A stretch of 64,000 nucleotides of DNA from Thinopyrum elongatum (taxonomy: Eukaryota; Streptophyta; Magnoliopsida; Poales; Poaceae): the NCBI GenBank assembly GCA_011799875.1, contig CM022302.1, forward strand, positions 180,412,942 through 180,476,941, written 5' to 3'. The notes under the pieces were generated by a model that was not told the origin of the DNA, did no database searches, and saw only the letters and a program-made list of their open reading frames with translations. Positions 22,928 to 33,078 of the stretch are shown piece by piece (the stretch's first letter is position 1; each line of letters starts with the position of its first letter). A program made the translations under genes and the position numbers.

Positions 22928-23123
22928 GGCTTATGTTTTGCCGGAGTGTTGATTAATTTCCGTTCCGGCAAATTTCAGGCGCTCGATATGTCTTGTTTTA
23001 GCAAAGGTCATGCCGGATTTTTTTCGTGAATTTTGGCATGTCTTGTGCTAGAAAGTAGGAAATATCGAGTGCCCGTGATTTGCCGAAAAGGAAATTAATC
23101 AACATTCCGACAAAACACAGGCC
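22928..23123. repeat. Foldback with 62-bp arms
   Basis: Left arm 22928-22989 and right arm 23062-23123 are reverse complements at 52 of 62 positions without gaps. The core GTTGATTAATTTCC is perfect. The 72-bp loop contains a direct repeat of a motif like ATGTCTTGTTTTAGCAAAG. It could be a foldback MITE remnant or a hairpin RNA source. Confidence 0.8.
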
Positions 23124-23158
23124 ATTTTTTATGCCATTGCTCCATATATGTAATGGGT

Positions 23159-23245
23159 TGACTTTCAGTCTGTCGATGCTACTCGAGTGACTTTCAGTCT
23201 GTCGATGCTACTTGAGTGACTTTCAGTCTGTCGATGCTACTTGAG
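23159..23245. repeat. 29-bp tandem repeat, 3 copies
   Basis: TGACTTTCAGTCTGTCGATG followed by CTACTTGAG, three times in succession, with one substitution (CTCGAG in copy 1). It lies at the left end of the inverted-repeat locus, whose terminal sequence it multiplies. Confidence 0.95.
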
Positions 23246-23287
23246 TGTCCACCATATACTGCTGAAATATCAGAGAGGAAGAATCCC

Positions 23288-23383
23288 GACTGTTGTCGTG
23301 GGGGTCGCTTCCTCTTCCTTCTCTCGTGATATACCTTGGTAATGCACGAGAGAAGGAGGGGAAGCGACCATCACCAACGGTCG
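23288..23383. ncRNA. Pre-miRNA-like hairpin 1 (candidate)
   Basis: Arms CGACTGTTGTCGTGGGGGTC... (23288-23328) and ...GAAGCGACCATCACCAACGG (23345-23383) pair almost throughout, including CTTCTCTCGTG against CACGAGAGAAG, with a 16-nt loop. Stem length and few small bulges are compatible with a plant miRNA or siRNA precursor. Expression is unknown. Confidence 0.45.
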
Positions 23384-23441
23384 AAATAACTGTGAGGGAA
23401 TGTCCACCATATACTGTCGAAATATAAGAGAGGAAAAATCC

Positions 23442-23544
23442 CGACTGTTGTCGTGGGGGTCGCTTCTCCTTTGTTCCCGTGTGCTAGACATTTTGGTGCA
23501 ATGCACTAGGGAACAAAGGGAGGAGCCACCATCACCGATGGTCG
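23442..23544. ncRNA. Pre-miRNA-like hairpin 2 (candidate)
   Basis: Second copy of the hairpin. The base of the stem is the same (CGACTGTTGTCGTGGGGGTC), but the apical part differs: CTCCTTTGTTCCC on one arm is matched by GGGAACAAAGGGAG on the other. Pairing is kept although the sequence differs from hairpin 1. Confidence 0.45.
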
Positions 23545-23716
23545 AATATATCAGAGAGGGAGTGCCCTCCATATACACCACGTGAGGTGAGATTTTTCAA
23601 GAAAAGACTCGACAGACCGACAGTCAACCCGTCATGAATAATAATGATCTAATTTAGTTTTTGTAGTACATATATTGAATTTCAGAAGTTTAATCTTTGA
23701 ATTATGAACATAGGAA

Positions 23717-24916
23717 ATGTCTGACGACGATAGGATCCCTGAGTGCGACTACTGCGGCGATGACTGGGGTCTGTGCGACAGGCCTCACCTGGAAGATGGT
23801 CGGCGCTTCACTATTAAGCTCGACGAGACCTTCGATGTTTGTACGGTACGCAACGACGACAAGTCTTTTTTCGTAATTAAGCATGACTTCTGCTTCTTCA
23901 ACGTGTAATTTCCGCTTTTTACAATTCGACTAGTGCATCCCCTGCCATGCAACATGTTATGTCTTGAAGAAGCTGGATTTCAAAGACCATGAGAATATGG
24001 AGACAAAGAGAGTTCACCTCAGGACCCAACATGGTTATGCTTTTGTCGTAAAGCTATACAATGCGGTGACCTACTACCATTTTGGTTGCTTGAATTGGAT
24101 AGCACTATGCAAGGCGTATGATTTTCAGGAGGGTATGCATGTCACCTTCGATCTTGGTGATCCTGAAGATGACATCGACGAAGATAATATTGACATTTGG
24201 GTCGATGTTGATACGCTTCCAGTTCTACCTCTATGTGAGTTTCTCAAACATATTTATTAAGTAATTTATATTGTTTATTTAAAAATAGTTGACAACTTAT
24301 TTTTGCTGACAGCTTATTTTCATTCTTCAAAAAATGTACGGAAGATAATAGACAAAATTTACTACAGTTATGGGTCTGAACTAACTTGCGAGGAGATAAA
24401 TCATTTTGTTTCATGGATTCATGCTGTTGAGAGTTTTAAGACGAGTCATCATATCCCTCCAAGTTATGATCAATGCATGCCACTAGTCCACGTGCTGAAC
24501 TTCGGTAACATCCATCGAGATATCATGGTAAGATTTTTCCTATTATGTCACCAGTGCATTTTTTGCATACAATTTTCTTAAGCTAAACTACATTTTTCTA
24601 AGTATGTTATTATGATGTTCTTCAACAGAAACTCCCGGCGGATTGTGTACCTCGTCTTATGGAAACGAAAGGTGACATGAACATTATTAGCTTATGGCCA
24701 AGTTGGCCTACGCTTTACCGCAGTGCATACACGATTCATCAAAGAGATGACGTCCTCACAATCAAAGACCGGAGAAAAGTTCTGAATGATCGCAGAGAAC
24801 TACTTGAGAGCAACATCAAGCGCAACCCACAAATGGGAGACAGGTTCATCTGTATTCTCCATAATGGAGATTCAGGGGTTTACCCGTTTTATGCTATTTT
24901 ACCTTCGAGAGAGTAG
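23717..24916 (+). CDS. Protein with two B3-like domains (predicted, 4 exons)
   Basis: Exons 23717-23845, 23934-24234, 24313-24527 and 24629-24916 join in frame through GT-AG introns of 88, 78 and 101 bp to 310 residues. Exon 1 encodes an acidic N-terminus with cysteine pairs (CDYCGDDWGLC). Exon 2 reads like a B3 DNA-binding domain: IPCHATCYVLKKLDF, GYAFVVKLYN, then the segment CKAYDFQEGMHVTFDLGD that resembles the B3 C-terminal strand. Exon 4 starts KLPADCVPRL, has SLWPSWPTLYRSAY and ends FICILHNGDSGVYPFYAIL, a second B3-like fold. B3 proteins are nuclear DNA-binding regulators; basic contact residues are weak here, so DNA binding is uncertain. Start: the only ATG before the open frame, after an in-frame-free AT-rich leader. 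E2 sits 24 bp after the stop. The gene may be transposon-captured cargo, since a CACTA terminus lies downstream (35125). Confidence 0.65.
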
Positions 24917-24940
24917 CAGGTCTTAGGTAGTTATGTGCTA

Positions 24941-26344
24941 TGATAACCCACACGTATAGGGGATCGCAACAGTTTTCGAGGGTAGAGTATTCAACCCAAA
25001 TTTATGTATTCGACACAAGGGGAGCGAAAGAATATCCACGAGTATTAGCAGTTGAGTTGTCAATTCAACCACACCTGAAAGACTTAATATCTGCAGAAAA
25101 GTATTTAGTAGTAAAGTAGTATGGAAGTAACGGTAACAGTGGCAAAAGTAACAGTAGCAGTTTTGTAGTGATTGTAACAGCAGCACAACAAAAGTAACTT
25201 AGCAAAGATCAATATGTGAAAAGCTCGTAGGCATTGGATCGGCAATGATAATTGTGTTGGATAATATTCATCATGTAGCAGTTATAACCTAGGGCGACTC
25301 AGAACTAGCTCCAATTCATCAATGTAATATAGGCATGTATTCCGTATGTAGTCATACGTGCTTATGAAAAAGAACTTGCATGACATCTTTTGTCCTACCC
25401 TCCCGTGGCAGCGGGGTCCTAATGGAAACTAAGGGATATTAATGCCTCTTTTTAATAGAGAACCGAACCAAAGCATTAGCACTTAGTGAATACATGAACT
25501 CCTCAAACTACGGTAATCACCGGAAAAAATCCCAATTATTGTCACCTTGGGGTATGCGGATCATAACTCGTAATAGGTGTCTACAACTTGCAAGATAGGA
25601 TCAAGAACACATATATATTCATGAAAACATAATAGGTTCAGATCTGAAATCATCGCACTCGGGCCCTAGTGACAAGCATTAAGCATGGCAAAGTCATAGC
25701 AACATCAATCTCAAAACATAGTGGATACTAGGGATCAAACCCTAACAAAACTAACTCGATTACATGATAAATCTCATCCAACCCATCACCGTCCAGCAAG
25801 CCTACGATGGAATTACTCACTCCCAGCAGTGAGCATCATGAAATTGGTGATGGAGGAAGGTTGGTGATGATGATGGCAATGAATCGCCCTCTTCGGAGCC
25901 CCGAACGGACTCCAGATCAGCCCTCCCGATGAAGAACAAGAGGCGACGGTGGCTCCGTATCATAAAACGCGATGAATCCTTCTCTCTGATTTTTCTCTCC
26001 CCGAATAGGTACTTATAGAGTTGGAATTAGGGTCGGAGACGGTCCAGGGGGCCCACAAGCCTGCAGGGCGAGCCCCAGGGGGGTGGGTGCGCCCCCAGGG
26101 CTTGTGGCCTTTGGGTGGCTCCCCTCTGGTTAATTCTTGTGCTAGTATTTTTTATATATTCCACAAAAATTCTCCGTAAATTTTCATGTCAATTCGAGAA
26201 TTTTGATTTCTGCACAAAAATAACACCATGGCAATTCTGTTAAAAATAGCGCCAGTCCGGGTTAGTTCCATTCAAATCATGCAAATTAGAGTCCAAAACA
26301 AGGGCAAAAGAGTTTGGAAAAGTAGATACGACGGAGATGTATCA
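24941..26344 (-). repeat. E2 left LTR (3' LTR)
   Basis: 1404 bp, TG...CA. By eye about 97% identical to the right LTR. It is followed at 26345 by the pyrimidine-rich complement of the polypurine tract (ACTCCCCCAAG). Confidence 0.93.
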
Positions 26345-28445
26345 ACTCCCCCAAGATTAACCCATTGCTTGTCCTCAGGCAATTCAGTTGACAAACTGAA
26401 AGTGACAAAGAAAAACTTTTACAAACTCTGTTTGATCTTGTTGTTGTAAATATGTCTAACTGATGTTTAGGTTTTCAGCAAAGATTATGAACTAACCATA
26501 TTCACAATAACATTTAGGTCTCACATTTACTCATATCAATAACATAATCAACTAGCGAGCAATAATAAGATATGTCGGATGACAAAACTTGTTCAAAACA
26601 ATCATGATATAATATGACATAATGGTATCTCGCTAGCCCTTTCTGAGACCGCAAAACATAAATGCAGAGCACCTCTGAAGACCAAGGATTGACTGGACAT
26701 TGTAATTCATGGCAAAAGAGATCCAGTCACACTCATACTCAACATCAATTAATAACAAAGCATATGAATGACAGTGGTGCTCTCTAACTGGTGCTTTTTA
26801 TAAGAAGATGATGACTCAACAATAAAAGTAAATAGATAGGCCCTTCGCAGAGGGAAGCAAGGATTTGCAGAGGTGCCAGAGCTCGGAGCTTTTAAAACAG
26901 AGATGAATATAATTTTGAGTGGTATGCTTTCATTGTCAACATAACAACCAAGAAATCTCACTATCTTCCATGCTAGATACATTATAGGCGGTTCCCAAAT
27001 AGAATGGTAAAGTTTTTACTCCCCCTCCACCAATCAATCACACTGCACGGCTAGCCGAATCCACGGGTGCCGTCCATACCAACAACAGTCCTAGGGGAGT
27101 TTTGTTTCATTATTATATTTTGATTTGATTTTGATCATGGAACTGGGCATCCCAATTACCAGCCACTTTCTCGTGAATGACAAGTGAATCAACACTCATC
27201 GTGAGAATAACCCACCTAGCATGGATGATACTGACAGCCCTCAGTCGCTACATGAGCGATTCGGGCATAGAAATTAGATTATTATTTGAAGGTTTAGAGT
27301 TTGGCACATGCAAATTTACTTGGAATGGCAGGTAAATACCGCATATAGGTAGGTATGGTGGACTCATATGGAACAACTTTGGGTTTAAGGAAGTGGATGC
27401 ACAAGCAATATTCCCGCTTAGTACAAGTGAAGGCTAGCAAAAGATTGAGGAGCGACCAACTAGAGAGCGACATCGGTCATAAACATGCATTGAGATTAAT
27501 CAACATTGAATGCAAGCATGAGTAGGATATAAATCACCATGAACATAAATATCGTGGAGGCTATGTTGTTTTGTTTCAACTACATGCGTGAACATGTGCC
27601 AAGTCAAGCCACTTGAATCATTCAAAGGAGGATACCATCCTATCATACTGCATCATAACCATTTTAAAATGCATATTGACACACAAGACAAACCATTATA
27701 CACTCCTAGCTAATTAAGCATGGCATGAGTAACTATAATCTCTAATTGTCATTGCAAACATGTTTCATTCATAATAGGCTGAATCAGAAACGATGAGCTA
27801 ATCATATTTACAAAAACAAAATAGGTCGAGCTTGTACCAGCTTTTCCTCATCTCAATCATTTCATCAAATATCGTCTTTATTGCCTTTCACTTGCATGAC
27901 CAAACGATGTGAATAATAATAAGAGTGCACGTGCATTGGACTAAGCTGGAATCTGCAACATTTATTCAAAGGAGAAGACAAGGTAATATGGGCTCTTTGT
28001 TAGATCAACAATAATGCATATGAGAGCCACTCAACATTTTTATCGTGGTCTTCTCCTTACGACCCAAAGAAAAGAAAAGAATTTCAAAGAAACACATGGA
28101 AATATTTTTGGAGTTTTTGTTTTTCTAGGAGAAAGCAAATAACAAAAATGAGAAAAACTATTTACACAGGAAAGCTCCCAACAAGCAAAAGAAGAACGAG
28201 AAATCTTTTTGGGTTGGCTTTTAATACTACAACTAATTAAACTAGAAAGAAAAACTAAAAAGAAGCGAGAACTAATTTTTTTTGGATTTTCTAAAGGTTT
28301 TCGAACACACAAGAAGAAAGCGAGAAAAATAAACTAACATGGATAATACAATGAAAAAGTATGAACACCGACAACTAGAATGAATGTGTGAACATGAATG
28401 TAATGTCAGTGAGAAATACGTACTCCCCCAAGCTTAGGCTTTTGC
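26345..28445 (-). other. E2 3' noncoding region
   Basis: No convincing ORF. It shares blocks with E3 and E1: GGCCCTTCGCAGAGGGAAGC (26839-26858), CATGCTAGATACATTATAGG (about 26969), TCCACGGGTGCC (about 27060), AACACTCATCGTGAGAATAA (about 27192) and a TGGATGCACAAG region (about 27390). Confidence 0.7.
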
Positions 28446-29489
28446 CTAAGTTGGTCTATGGCCACGGCTAGCCTGGCGGATATCCAAAGTCGTAGACTCG
28501 TAGTTGGGGTTGTACTGAGTTGCGGCCGCTACCGCTTGGAGGGCTGCCTCGTGGAGGCGAGCGGCCTCCCTCGCCCTCTCATATTCGTCCGCCTCCTCTC
28601 TAGTTATGAAGTATCTTCGTTTTGCCTGAAAGTCAAAGAAAGTAGGAGCGGGAAGCGTAACAAGTACGACGTGACTCCTGTCAAAGATTAGTCTGTACTG
28701 AAATGGCAATTCGATCCTCTCAAGAAACTGGTGACGCACCATAGCATTATAGTCAAGAAAAACAGGTGGCAACTGAGCATCATTTTCTCTTATGGGAACA
28801 CCAAGATATGTAGCTAAACGAGTGGCATAAATTCCACCAAAGAAATCCCCATCTTTAGCATTATTATGTAATCGACGTGAAATGATGGTCCCCAAATTAT
28901 ATTGTTTATCACCCAACACTGCGCTCTTAAGGACACTCAAATCAGAAGCGCAAAGGTGGCTATGGTCATGTTTACCATTGATACATCTTCCTATAAAGAG
29001 AGCAAAATAATGTAATGCAGGAAAGTGAATGCTCCCTATAGTGGCTTGTGTTATGGTTCTGGTTTCTCCTACAGTAATGCTAGCAAAGAATCCAACGCAA
29101 TCAGCTTTACGAGGTTCAGTACATATGCCCCATTGCGGAATTTTGCATGCATCATTAAATTCTTCCAGGTCCATAGTAAATGATTCATCATATAGATCAA
29201 ATAAAACAGAATGTGTATTGCGATGGACCGAATACTTAAATCTCCGCACAAAGGAATCAGTGAGGTTGTAGTACTGCAAACACTTATCTGACACGAAGTC
29301 TGTCAGGTCGGCGTTGCGCACATACGTATCAAATTCTTCCTTGAAACCTGCATCAATCATGAAGTGATCCGATGGCCATTCGCAAGATTGCACTTGAGCC
29401 TCTCGCGGTGGTTCGAGGTCCGGCTCCCGTGTAGCGGGCCTTGCGGATTTCTTCTTGGAGGAACCACCTTGGAATATTTTCCTAAACAT
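28446..29489 (-). CDS. E2 ATHILA-type 3' ORF (ORF1 family)
   Basis: An intact 347-residue frame, taken from the ATG at 29487-29489 (MFRKIFQGGSSKKKSA). A basic N-terminus is followed by a globular region with FDTYVRNADLTDFVSDKC, TMDLEEFNDACKIPQWG and THSVLFDLYDESF, resembling the ATHILA ORF-1 family of plant Gypsy elements, and ends in an alanine-rich helix. Function in the element is not known. It lies at the 3' end before the LTR, where Athila elements carry such an ORF. It is preceded by a possible leader intron: GTATGT at 29730 on the minus strand and CTTTCAG ending at 29499. It is open although gag-protease of the same copy has stops, which hints at separate expression or selection, or chance. 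Confidence 0.75.
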   Translation of the reverse strand: MFRKIFQGGSSKKKSARPATREPDLEPPREAQVQSCEWPSDHFMIDAGFKEEFDTYVRNADLTDFVSDKCLQYYNLTDSFVRRFKYSVHRNTHSVLFDLYDESFTMDLEEFNDACKIPQWGICTEPRKADCVGFFASITVGETRTITQATIGSIHFPALHYFALFIGRCINGKHDHSHLCASDLSVLKSAVLGDKQYNLGTIISRRLHNNAKDGDFFGGIYATRLATYLGVPIRENDAQLPPVFLDYNAMVRHQFLERIELPFQYRLIFDRSHVVLVTLPAPTFFDFQAKRRYFITREEADEYERAREAARLHEAALQAVAAATQYNPNYESTTLDIRQASRGHRPT

Positions 29490-29879
29490 TTTCCTCCTCT
29501 GAAAGATTTCTGAAATTTTTAGTGACTCAAAATAAAAGTGAACCAAACTCAACAAAACTAATAGCAACTACTCCCACAAGTGTCTAGAAGCTATATCATG
29601 CAACAAAACTACTTTGGATCATATAAATTTGACATGCAGGATCAAGAACAAGGTCACCACAGCAGCAAAATTTTGCAATATATAAAGCACTAGAACAAAA
29701 ACTAATTGGACCATTGGAGGAGTTACATACCAATGATCAATCCCCCAAAACAGTTTTGCAAATGGAGCTACGAGCAAGAAGATCGAAAATGGCAGCAAGA
29801 TGAGCAAGAACACGGGTTTGAGCAATGGTGTGATTTTTTCTGGAGAAAGACGAAGTGAATGGGTGGCTGGAATAAGTGA

Positions 29880-30110
29880 GGGGACCCACGCGGGACCCAC
29901 AAGCCTGCTAGGCGCGCCGTGGGGGGGTGGGTGGGCGTGCCCTGTGGGCTTGTGGCCCACTGGTGCATCCCCCTGATGTGTATTCAGTGCCTAAAATTCT
30001 CAAATAATCTATAAAAAATCATACTAAATTTTCAGGGCATTTGGAGAACTTTTATTTTCTGGACATTTTTTATTGCACGGATAATTCAGAAAACAAAAAA
30101 ATAATAGCAT
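29880..30110 (-). promoter_or_regulatory. LTR-like internal block upstream of the ATHILA ORF
   Basis: GGGACCCACAAGCCTGCTAG, GCGCGCC, GGGGGGTGGG, GGGCTTGTGGCCC and then AAATTTTCAGGGCATTTGGA parallel the GC block and adjacent AT-rich part of the E2 LTR (about 26040-26220) in the same order and orientation. No clear TATA box was seen here, unlike in E1. Confidence 0.45.
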
Positions 30111-30281
30111 TTCTACTTTATTAAATCTAAATAACAGAAAGTAAAAAGTGGGTATAGAAGGTTGTGTTTACTAAATTCATCCATCTCATGCCCGTCAAAA
30201 GGAATCCATTAATAAGGTTGATCAAGTCTTATTAACAAACTTCTTCCGAATGACATGAAACCGGAGAATTTTCGAATAACA

Positions 30282-33000
30282 CTAGGTTACCTCAACGGGG
30301 ATATGCATGTCCCCAACAATAAGAATATCATATTTCTTTTTGATAGTAGGAATAGGGAATTTAAAACCTCCAATAGAAATTGTTGGAATTTCTCCAATAG
30401 AGTTGATACTATTCACTTGAGGTTGTTTCTTCGGAAAGTGTACCGTATGCTCATTACCTTTAACATGAAAAGTGACATTGCCCTTGTTGCAATCAATAAC
30501 AGCCCCTGCAGTATTCAAAAAGGGTCTACCAAGGATGATCGGCATACTGTCGTCCTTGGGAATATCAAGAATAACAAAGTTCGTTAAGATAGTAACATTT
30601 GCAACTACGACAGGTACATCCTCACAAACACAGATGGGTATAGCAGTTGATTTATCGGCCATTTGCAAAGAGATTTCAGTTGGTTTCAACTTATTCAAAT
30701 CAAGTCTACGATATAAAGAGAAAGGAATAACACTAACACCGGCTCCAAGATCACATAAAGCAGTTTTAACATAGTTTCTTTTAATGGAGCAAGGTATAGT
30801 TGGTATTCCAGGATCTCCTAGTTTCTTTGGTATACCACCCTTAAACTTATAATTAGCAAGCATGGTGGAAATTTCAGCTTCCGGTATCTTTCTTTTATTA
30901 GTAACAATATCTTTCATATACTTAGCATAAGGAGACATTTTCAAAATATCAGTCAAACGCATACGCAAAAAGACAGGTCTAAGCATTTCAACAAAGCGCT
31001 CAAATTCTTCATCATCATTTTTCTTGGATGGATTAGGAGGAAAGGGCATGGGTTTCTGAACCCATGGTTCTTTTTCTTTACCATGTTTCCGAGCAATGAA
31101 GTCTCTTTTATCATATCTTTTATTCTTAGGTTGTGGGTTATCAAGATCAACAGCAGGTTCTATCTCCACATTATTATCATTACTAGGTTGAGCATCAACA
31201 TGAACATCATCATCATTATTATTACTAGGTTCATGTTCATTACCAGATTGTGTCTCAGCATCAGAAATAGAAATATCATTAGGATTCTCAGGTGTGTCTA
31301 TAACAGGTTCACTAGAAGCATGCAAGGTCCTATCATAATTCTTTTTATTTCTAGGAGGACTAGGTGCATCAGTATTAATTCTCTGAGAATCTTGCTCAAC
31401 TCTCTTAGGATGGCCTTCAGGATACAAAGGTTCCTGAGTCATTTTACCACCTCTAGTCATAACTCTAACAGCATGATCATTCTTTTAATTATTCATATCA
31501 TTAAGCAAATTATTTTGTGCCTTGAGAACTTGTTCTACTTGAGTTTTTACCATGGAAGCATGTTTACTAACAAGCTTAAGATCATTAACAGTTCTACACA
31601 TATAGTCACTCAAGTGTTCAAGCATATAAGCATTTCGCTTCAACTATCTACTAACATATGCATTGAAGTTTTCTTGTTTAACAATAAAGTTATCAAATTC
31701 ATCCAAGCATTGACTAGCAGGTTTATTATGAGGAATATCACCTTCATCAAATCTATAGAGAGAATTTACCTCTAATACCTGTGTCGGAGTATTAAGACCA
31801 TGTATTTCTTCAATAGGTGGTAAATTCTTAACATCTTCAGCTTTAATACCTTTTTCTTTCATAGATTTCTTTGCCTCTTACATATCTTCAGGACTTAGAA
31901 ATAGAATACCTCTCTTCTTCGGAGTTGGCTTAGGAGGTGGCTCAGGAAGGGTCCAATCATTATCATTACTCAATATGTTATTCAATAATACTTCAGCTTG
32001 CTCAACAGTTCGTTCCCTTAAAACACAACCAGCACAACTATCTAGGTGGTCCCTAGAAGCATCGGTTAGTCCATTATAAAAGATATCAAGTATTTCATTT
32101 TTCTTGAGAGGATGATCAGGCAAAGCATTAAGTAATTGGAGAAGCCTCCCCCAAGCTTGTGGGAGACTCTCTTCTTCAATTTGCACAAAGTTAAATATTT
32201 CCTGTAAAACAGCTTGTTTCTTATGAGCAGGAAAATATTTTTCAGAGAAGTAATATATCATATCCTGGGGACTACGCACACAACCAGAAGCAAGAGAATT
32301 AAACCATATCCTAGCATCACCCTTTAATGAGAAAGGAAACAACTTAAGAATATAGTAGTAGCGAATTTTTTCCTCATGAGCAAATAGGGTGGCTATATCA
32401 TTTAATTTAGTAAGATGTGCCACAACAGTTTCAGATTCATAACCATGGAAAAGATCAGATTCAACCAAAGTAACTAACTTAGGATCGACAGAGAATTCAT
32501 AATCCTTATCAGTAACAAAGATAGGTGAAGTAGCAAATTTAGGATCATATTTCATTCTAGCATTCAAAGATTTTTCTTTCAACTTGGCTAGCAATTTCTT
32601 AAGATCATCTCTATCCTTACAAGCAAGAAAGTCCCTAGCTATCTCCTCATCCATAACATAACCCTCAGGTATTTCAGGCAATTCATATCTAGGAGGAGAA
32701 TCATATTCATCAGTTTCAAAAATATCATTAATTTCAGCATTAACTCTAGCAAGTTGTTCATCGAGAAATTCACCCAGTGGTACAGTCTTGTCAATCAAAG
32801 CACTAGTATCCTAAGCATCATTCATAGCAGAAGTAGCATCATCAATTACTTGCGACATATCAGAATTAATAGCAGGTGGTGGTGTCGCAAGCTTACTCAA
32901 AACAGAAGGTGAATCAAGTGCAGAGCTAGATGGCAGTTCCTTACCTCCCCTCGTCTTAGAGGAAAAAAATATTGGTTTTGGTATCCTTCAGATTCTTCAT
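30282..33000 (-). pseudogene. E2 gag-protease (broken)
   Basis: Starts at ATG 32998-33000. The first codons run into a frameshift and stop at about 32950. The main gag frame (31878-32798) contains the retrotransposon gag domain (FPFSLKGDARIWFNSLASG, VQIEEESLPQAWGRLLQLLN) and is bounded by stops at about 32814 and 31875. A third stop lies at 31644. The last part (30282-31460) is acidic and then encodes an aspartic protease with CDLGAGVSVIPFSLY and the ILGRPFL motif. After the protease the frame ends; no RT motifs follow. In E3 the protein likewise ends after the protease. Confidence 0.85.
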
Positions 33001-33049
33001 AGTGATCAACAGATATAAATCCCAAGTGACTCAGCAAATAGAGCTATGC

Positions 33050-33067
33050 TCCCCGGCAACGGCACCA
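33050..33067 (-). other. E2 primer-binding site (tRNA-Asp)
   Basis: TCCCCGGCAACGGCACCA on the plus strand, one mismatch to the tRNA-Asp 3' end, 11 bp inside the right LTR. Confidence 0.85.
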
Positions 33068-33078
33068 GAAAAAGGTCT

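Larger units (their letters stand above)
23155..23630. repeat. Inverted-repeat locus enclosing twin hairpins
   Basis: The ends are inverted: GGGTTGACTTTCAGTCTGTC at 23155 and the complement of GGGTTGACTGTCGGTCTGTC ending at 23630 (20 of 22 match over 23155-23176). Inside is a direct duplication of about 155 bp (TGTCCACCATATACTG at 23246 and 23401), each copy containing one hairpin. No ORF of note. Confidence 0.75.

Noticed and set aside
31083..31775. 230-codon plus-strand ORF rich in Ile/Arg, and a similar one at 43972-44409
   Set aside because: Antisense shadows of gag-protease frames of E2 and E3.
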